64,000 nt of DNA from Hevea brasiliensis (lineage: Eukaryota > Streptophyta > Magnoliopsida > Malpighiales > Euphorbiaceae), in contig NC_079496.1 in assembly GCF_030052815.1 (NCBI RefSeq), forward strand, positions 71,227,652 through 71,291,651, written 5' to 3'. Every line of letters starts with the position of its first letter. Position 1 is the first letter of the stretch. This document shows, piece by piece, positions 58,061 to 64,000 of this stretch. Under the pieces are notes generated by a model. It was not told where the DNA came from. It worked only from the letters and a program-made list of their open reading frames with translations, and ran no database searches. The translations under genes were made by a program, and so were the position numbers.

Positions 58061-58108
58061 CACTTCCCATTAGTGTTACCCATCGTTAGGACTTGTGCAC
58101 ATTTAACT
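58061..58108 (-). other. 5S rRNA-like block in LTR G
   Basis: Minus strand: AGTTAAATGTGC, GATGGGTAAC, AATGGGAAGTG. The most changed copy, at the same place (about 163 bp plus the few bases cut off by copia Y). Confidence 0.58.
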
Positions 58109-58271
58109 GATTTATGCTCCACTTTTATTTTTTCTTCAACCTTAATTGATCTTTATTAATTTAAATTGTAACTCCATACTTAAATTTAAAGGTAGTTATA
58201 GACATCCCAGCCGTCCAGACAGACGTTAGTTACTAGAACAGTATAATATACAGACTACTTGAAATGGGGCA

Positions 58272-60393
58272 TATTAGTAGTATGCCCTAGAGTATATCAT
58301 TTAGCATGTATCTTGTACATATTTTTATTAATAAAAGGCTTTTCCACTTTTCCATTTACATAATATATTTATGTGTAATAGAAAAGGTCCATTGATATTT
58401 TGTTAGAAATATTATTCTTAAGTTGTTAAGAATATGAGTGACATTATTTCTAGCACAAAGTATCATAAATAGGTTCACAATCGAGGATACTTCATAATAA
58501 GGACATGACTTATCCAGAAAGATTGTATTCATGTTTGTTCCCAAGTTATTTATATGAGATATAAATAAGATGGAATGGTGTGTCTCATGCCATATGACAA
58601 ACATGATACGTACTTATAAATGATAAGTAGGCCGAACCAGTAACACTTATGACAAGCACATGGAGTTTACTCTTATCAATGTATTGTTATAAATCATATC
58701 AGTGCATATAGTCTTTAGACCTAACATAGCACAGTTATCTTGTATATAGATACTTTGACTTTGGTACTGCTTTCATACTTGTACTGTGTGTGAGTATATG
58801 GGCATGTGTTGGCAACTACTAGTTATATATGGAGGTAGGTGCTGATCAAGATGGAACCTGTTCCTCTAAGTAAATAGAGATAAAATTCTATGTTCATTTA
58901 ATTGTTCTTGATGTTTCAAGTTCCTGGCCAGGACAGATAAATTTATTCAGAAAAGAGTTTCTAATATGAAAATCTTTTTAATCAAGAACTGGAATTAAAA
59001 GAGCACATAATATTCATAGCAAATGGAGTTTGACATAAACCATGACTCCAGCTTGAGTTGGGATTTTGTAACAGAGAGATTCTAGTGTATGGTAACATAT
59101 GATTATACGTTCATTTAAGGTAAACCTTATTACTAATTGGGTGTCCATGGCATGCTGTGCTAGGTGTTAACCATGGTCTATGAGGTGCATAAAATGATTT
59201 AGAGAAATCATTTATGGTAAGAAAGAGTTCTGATGGTATTAAGAGTTGATATCATATCTTATTGCCAATTAGTGATGAGCCTAGTAAGTCACACACATAC
59301 ACAAGTTATCACATAATTAAATATGATTTAATTAATTAATTAATTAAAGAGTTTAATTGATTAATTAAATAGGTTTGGTTTGCAATTAGATTGCAAAGTC
59401 CCTAGCATGACTTGAAACCAAATCTAGATTATTAGATGTATAGTATAAATTAAATTTATATTGAAAGTGTTTAAATATGAATTTAATTAATGAGAAATTA
59501 ATTAATAGAGACTAATTAATTAATTTATATTTGATATAAATTAATTAGAAGAAGAGAAAAAATTATTTTGGGTTAAGAACTCAAAATTAAGACACAGGAG
59601 CATTTTGGTCATTTTGTAGTGTGACACGTGGCACCATGAGATGGTGACACATGGCATTACACATAAGCTTGCCAAATGTTTTTTAATCATGTAAGATGAT
59701 TAAAATTAAGAGTAAATATAGATTTGACACTTGGCACAATGTGATTGGGTCACTTAAACCTAGAGCTGATCAAAGGGAGACATGTGGCAATGGTTTAATA
59801 TGTTAACCTAGCTATATAAGTGTTGTTATGAGAAAAAATAAAACACAAGCAGCAGCCACTCCTTTGTGCCGCCACCTTGGTGGGCAATTCTCTCCTCTTC
59901 TTCTTCTTCTTCTTTCATCAATCCAAGAGATTAGAGAAACAATCTCTTGAAATAAGAACACCAGATTTTTATTGTTACTAGTGTCCTGTTTACATCTCTA
60001 ATCTTTTAAAAGGCAGAACTTGATTTTATAATTCATAGAAAAAGATTTAGAAGCTGTTCAAGGGCTGCCATAGATGTTATTGGTGTGGACAAGCTAGAGG
60101 GACAATATTTAGTGTCCTGAAGATGAATCTCAAAGGCGCAAATACACTGCAGTGCATCAAGAGGTTAATGTATTTGTTCTTGATTTAATCTAGGGTTCTA
60201 AAATTAATCTGATTAATTTTAAAATCTTAAATGGCAAATACAGATCCAAAAAACATATTAAAAGATTTTAATATGTTGTTTATCATTGAAATCAAATAGA
60301 TAAAAATAAATCTTGCATGATACATGTGACCCTAGGTGAAAAATTTTGAATTCAATGGTATAAACTTGTGTTTTTCACGCTTCTGTTCCTTCA
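58272..60393 (+). repeat. 5' LTR of copia Y
   Basis: TATTAGTAGTATGCCC to CTGTTCCTTCA, followed two bases later by the primer site. TATA box TATATAAG at 59813-59820. Same family as the LTRs of copia 1 and X. Confidence 0.93.
59813..59820 (+). promoter_or_regulatory. TATA box in copia Y LTR
   Basis: TATATAAG in AGCTATATAAGTG, conserved in the copia X LTR (47810-47817) and changed to TATTTAAG in copia 1. Confidence 0.65.
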
Positions 60394-60395
60394 AT

Positions 60396-60408
60396 TGATA
60401 TCAGAGCC
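60396..60408 (+). other. Primer-binding site of copia Y
   Basis: TGATATCAGAGCC, one base from the initiator tRNA-Met site TGGTATCAGAGCC, in the same spacing as copia 1. Confidence 0.88.
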
Positions 60409-62135
60409 ACTATATTTGCCATTTAGATTGTTGATTATATGATTTAATTGTGTGTTTTGATCATGAGATGATTTATCCATTGCTGGTTGCAATGGAGGTG
60501 TGGCGGCATTCTTGAAAAACACCATCAATGGTGCGCATGGTTTGGCTTTTATGGGTGGTTCAAGGTTTGGCTTTTAATTCTGCAATTGTTGTATGATCTA
60601 AGGCCTATTCTTTGACTAACTAAAGTATTTAATTAGTAGTTTTAATCACACAATTAAATTATGATTCAAATCAGAATTTTAAAAATTGTTTGAATGAGAT
60701 TCAAATCAGAATTTTAAAAGTTGTTTGAATGTGATTCAAATTTGAATTTTTAAAGTTGTTTGAATCATATTCAAATCTTAATTTTTAAATTTGTTTGAAT
60801 AATATTCAGATCTGATTTTTTAAAAAATGTTTGAATGTGATTCAAATATGAATTTATAAGATTGTTTGAATGTGATTCAAATCTGAATTTTTAAATTTGT
60901 TTGAATGAGATTCAAATCTGAATTTTTAAATTTGTTTGAATCATATTCAAATCTGGATTTTTAAGTTGAATATGAGATATTCAATTTAATTTAAGAATGT
61001 ATATTTTATTTAATTGTTAAATAATGATATGCATGATGGATGATCAATGACTATAAAAGACCAATGTCATTGGATTTATTTCTTTTATGTTTTCTTTGGG
61101 ATTGTAAATTAATTAATTTATTTTGGGCATGTATTATTAAGTTTGTAATAATTTTTTTGTTGTAATTTCATTTATTTAATTTCTTGTAAATTCACCTTGG
61201 TATGCCAAGGATTACTATGTAATATTGGATTGCAAGAAGTTCAAGGAGGTCAAGAGCATTGGTGGGACCAGTGGGAGGAATTCAAGATCAAGTGTTGATT
61301 ATGTACTCCTTCAACAACTCTTGTAAAATGAATGAATGAAATGCACATAGGAATGCCCTGATTAAATTCTTGGTGGCTCAGAATTGAATCCTTTAGAAAG
61401 TCCATGATCATACCATATTTACTGCTTATCTATGAATGCATGAGATGTATGGGAATGTATGCAATTATATGATATATGCATGCTAATTAGATAATGTGCA
61501 AAGTGATACCTTAATAGTAATTAGGATGACCATAAAATCTTCCAAACAAATGATTAAGTTGGAAATGTTATAATTAAAGTAATTATAACATAGGTCCTCC
61601 ATTGAGGCAATTATTTTAAGAAATTTTAAATACTTGCATGAGATGCAATTAATTTAAGAGATTTTCTTAAGAATAATTGTTAAGCATGAGATGTTGTAAA
61701 TATGTAAATAGTTTGGGGGCCAATATTGGATGTACCTGAGGATATTAAAATTATTTGCATAATTACTAGCTCAATGGGATCAACTTAACTAATGCAATAT
61801 AAGTCAATAATGGATGTACCTGAGATTTTGAGTATTAGGGGCTAGGTAAAGGATTGAACCTCACATGAGATGTGATGGGCAAGGAGTTGCTCACTTATAG
61901 TTTATTGTAATTCCAATAATGGATGTACCTGAGGATGATCAATAGAATTATAAGAACTTAATCACCCACTAGAAATCCATCCAACTAGGATTTCCGTTTT
62001 CTACTTTGGAAGTGTAGGATTCGCTAAGTTAGTGGGAGGACCAATTTGATTAAAAGACCATAATCATTTTGGTTAATTACATGATACATTTACTAATTAA
62101 TCTGGTTATTCTCTGCAGTTAATTTTCTGATAAAA
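60409..62135 (+). other. 5' leader of copia Y
   Basis: Non-coding. Holds the ~35-bp array (60663-60968), the conserved block near 61230-61290 (TCAAGAGCATTGGTGGGACC) and three copies of TGGATGTACCTGAG (about 61728, 61810 and 61920). This is the only full leader of the family on the plus strand here. Confidence 0.88.
60663..60968. repeat. Tandem array of ~35-bp palindromic units, copia Y leader
   Basis: Nine units of the form ATTCAAATCTGAATTTTTAA plus TTTGTTTGAAT. Same array as copia 1 (9801-10137), read on the other strand. Confidence 0.92.
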
Positions 62136-63332
62136 ATGAGCACAGAACAACCACCACCATCCAACATCCTTGCAAGCATACCTGATCGCAATAGGTTGAC
62201 AGGACCTAATCTCTCTGATTGGCTGAGAAATTTGAAACTTGTTCTGAATCTTGAACATATAGGATACGCTCTAAACTCAAATGTTCCTAGTCCCTTACCT
62301 CCAGAGGCCACTCAAGAAGAACATGAAACTTTGGACAAGTGGAAGGAGCATGAAATGAGAGCTAAATGTTACATGCTTGCTTCCATGAGTAATGAGTTAC
62401 AGAAGCAGCATGAGAACATGTAGAGTGCGAGTGAGATCCTCCTTCACCTACAAGAGTTGTATGGCGAGCACAGTAGGAATGCAAGGTATGAGATATCTAG
62501 GCAGGTGTTCCGCATGAGGATGTCTGAGGGGCAGAATGTTGGGGACCATGTCCACAAGATGATTCGGCTGATTGAGCAGTTGGAACATCTTGACTTCAAC
62601 ATGGATTTCCAACTATAGACGGATTTGATCCTTCAGTCCCTTCCTAAGTCTTTTGGGAATTTTGTGACAAATTTCCATATGACTCAATAGGAATGCACCT
62701 TGGCTGGTTTACTCAACATGCTGGTTATTGCCCAAAAGAATATACCGGCAATAAAGGAAAAGAGGTAGCTTTGATTGCATCTTCTTCTACTGGAAAGTCC
62801 AACAAGAAGAAGGGCAATAATAAAAAGAAACCTTAGATTCCTGGTCCTTCTAAGAAAATAGCTAAAAAGAAAGGGAAGACTAAAGCTGAAGGAGGCAAAG
62901 GAAAGTGTTTTCACTGCCAAAAAGATGGGCACTGGAAAAGGAACTGCCCAGAGTATCTTGCTTCTCTGAAGGACAAGAAGGATACACCTTCGGAAGGTAT
63001 GTTCATATCTTGTTATTTAGATTTTGATGATACTCATAGTTCATCTGCAGCTTGGATTTTAGATACTGGTGCCAGTTCTCACATTTCTAATGATATGAGG
63101 AACTAGCAAGTAGTAGTAGCTTGCATTCTCAAGATGTCAAAGTCCGGATTGACAATGGCTCAACTGTTGAAGCTTTAGCCATAGGATCTAAATCTTTTTA
63201 CATGTTGAGACATGTTTTGTGTTTGGATAATATTTTATATGTACCTGATGCTTTTAAGAACACTATTTCTATATCTAGTTTGACTATAAATGGCTATGAA
63301 TTTTAGTTCACAAATGATGTCTGCAATATTTA
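62136..63332 (+). pseudogene. Copia Y gag and protease, cut by LTR J
   Basis: ATG at 62136 (MSTEQPPPSNILAS). Gag is open for 95 codons to a TAG at 62421, then continues with stops (about 62616, 62688 and 62834) and a one-base loss near 62745. The zinc knuckle at 62906-62947 is intact (CFHCQKDGHWKRNC). The protease site is present (WILDTGASSHIS, about 63056-63090), with a frameshift soon after at about 63097. The sequence ends at NGYEF and a TAG, and LTR J begins at 63333. Integrase and RT would lie beyond the window edge. Confidence 0.9.
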
Positions 63333-64000
63333 TGTAACAGCCCTATATTCGGTAGTGCGTACTACTGTTGCAGTGACCAGTGTTGTCTGGACAGCTAGAA
63401 TGCCTAGAACTACACTTCGAGATGAGTGAGGAGACATAAAATAATGAAATACAAGAAAAGAAAATACAAGAAAAACAAAGGAAAAATAGTAGTAAAGAAA
63501 TGCAATCAAGTTAAACGAGCCGAGAACCCTAGTGATGGGTGACTGCACCGGGAAGTCACGGCGTGGACCGTTGACTAGCCCTGGACCGTGGGGAACCCTG
63601 GAAAATATTTTTAGGACTTAAAGAGACATCAATTGAAGTATAAATATCATTAGAAATATAAAAAAAAAATAATAATTAGTACAAAGAAAAGTGAGAAATC
63701 GAAAAATGGACAAAACCCGGTGTTACCGAAAAATCGGGAATGCAACCCGAACAGGGCCATTGTGGTCATTTGACACCCCGAGTTGTCTTTTGACCTAAAT
63801 GTCCATTAAAAATAAATAATATTACACTTGGAAAATGTCATGAAAAATTAAATTGGTGGTACCTAATATAAATAGCAAAAATTGGGAGTTAAATGTGGAA
63901 AAATGAAACCTTAGAATAAACAATGATTTAATTCTTACATAGTGGTCCACTAACTCATTTAAGTGGACCACTAAAGCTTCATTTGGGCAGAATATACATC
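63333..64000 (+). repeat. Gypsy LTR J (5' part, runs off window)
   Basis: Starts TGTAACAGCCC inside copia Y and matches the 5' ends of D and E read on their own strand. Carries the 5S-like block. Full length, and whether it is solo, cannot be seen. Confidence 0.87.
63509..63558 (+). other. 5S rRNA-like block in LTR J
   Basis: AGTTAAACGAGCCGAGA, then GATGGGTGAC, then CCGGGAAGTC and GGCGTGG. One of the best matches to the 3' half of plant 5S rRNA as I remember it; 176 bp from the LTR start. Confidence 0.7.

Larger units (their letters stand above)
54878..58271 (-). repeat. Gypsy LTR G (end cut by copia Y)
   Basis: Plus strand starts TGTAACACCCCC and breaks off at GGGGCA, where copia Y begins. 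Landmarks (stem-loop at 55478, 5S-like block at 58061) place it on the minus strand, in the order seen in A, D and E. It diverges more from the others. No gene; ORFs at 55852 and 56087 lack coding features. Target duplication not visible because the far end lies outside the window. Confidence 0.8.

Noticed and set aside
60663..60968. CRISPR-like array
   Set aside because: Units are contiguous tandem repeats with no unique spacers, in a plant retrotransposon leader.
62684..62932. Minus-strand ORF opposite the copia gag (also 42937 and 7771)
   Set aside because: Exact antisense of the Lys-rich gag tail and zinc knuckle; a shadow of the real coding strand.
63509..63558. A real 5S rRNA gene, or a Cassandra TRIM element
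   Set aside because: Only the part from about the A-box to the C-box is recognisable, the 5' half is absent, and the block lies in multi-kilobase LTRs, not the short LTRs of TRIMs.

Overview
The window is plant nuclear DNA, probably from a eudicot and from a repeat-rich heterochromatic region. I find no ordinary host gene, no tRNA or rRNA gene and no bacterial-type operon. Nearly every base can be placed in an LTR retrotransposon. The evidence is gag/pol fragments of Ty3/gypsy and Ty1/copia type, initiator-tRNA-Met primer sites, polypurine tracts, TG...CA LTR ends and several perfect 5-bp target-site duplications (TSDs). All boundaries and similarities were read by eye; no alignment was run.

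The window reads as one old minus-strand Ty3/gypsy element (host H, chromovirus/Tekay-like) filled with later insertions. Its coding pieces are gag/protease at 54412-54877, reverse transcriptase at 49656-50826 and RNase H at 26813-27340. They line up in order and frame once the insertions are mentally removed. On the right, H holds a solo LTR E (50827-54411, TSD TCTTC). It also holds an LTR G (54878-58271), which was hit by copia element Y (58272-63332), which was hit by LTR J (63333 to the end). In its RNase H, H holds solo LTR F (27341-49655, TSD CATTG). F was hit by copia element X (coding 42380-46260, 3' LTR 46275-48386). The leader of X then received LTR C, a solo copia LTR (35754-37863, TSD GATCA) and solo LTR D (37878-41664, TSD ATATT).

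On the left, H is cut by the tail of another LTR (26752-26812). That LTR contains a minus-strand gypsy (5' LTR 23419-26751). That gypsy contains a Tat/Ogre-like gypsy, with a roughly 6.1-kb LTR at 16951-23087 and gag-protease at 12550-15654. The Tat element contains a plus-strand gypsy (pol end 2-622, 3' LTR 634-2968 plus 12499-12549). That LTR contains a complete copia element (2969-12498, TSD CGTGT). This is six levels of nesting.

Three things stand out. First, seven gypsy LTRs in both orientations carry, about 175 bp inside their U3 end, a segment resembling the 3' half of plant 5S rRNA with its internal promoter box; this is known from small Cassandra TRIM elements, but these LTRs are 3-5 kb. 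Second, the giant Tat LTR carries an antisense gene of the putative-gypsy-type-transposon family with its own TATA box, plus a possible degenerate second copy. Third, the gypsy LTRs share a small stem-loop with compensating base changes. Long-read basecalling artefacts at CAG/CTG sites may also be present in the copia LTRs and should be considered before dating elements from them.
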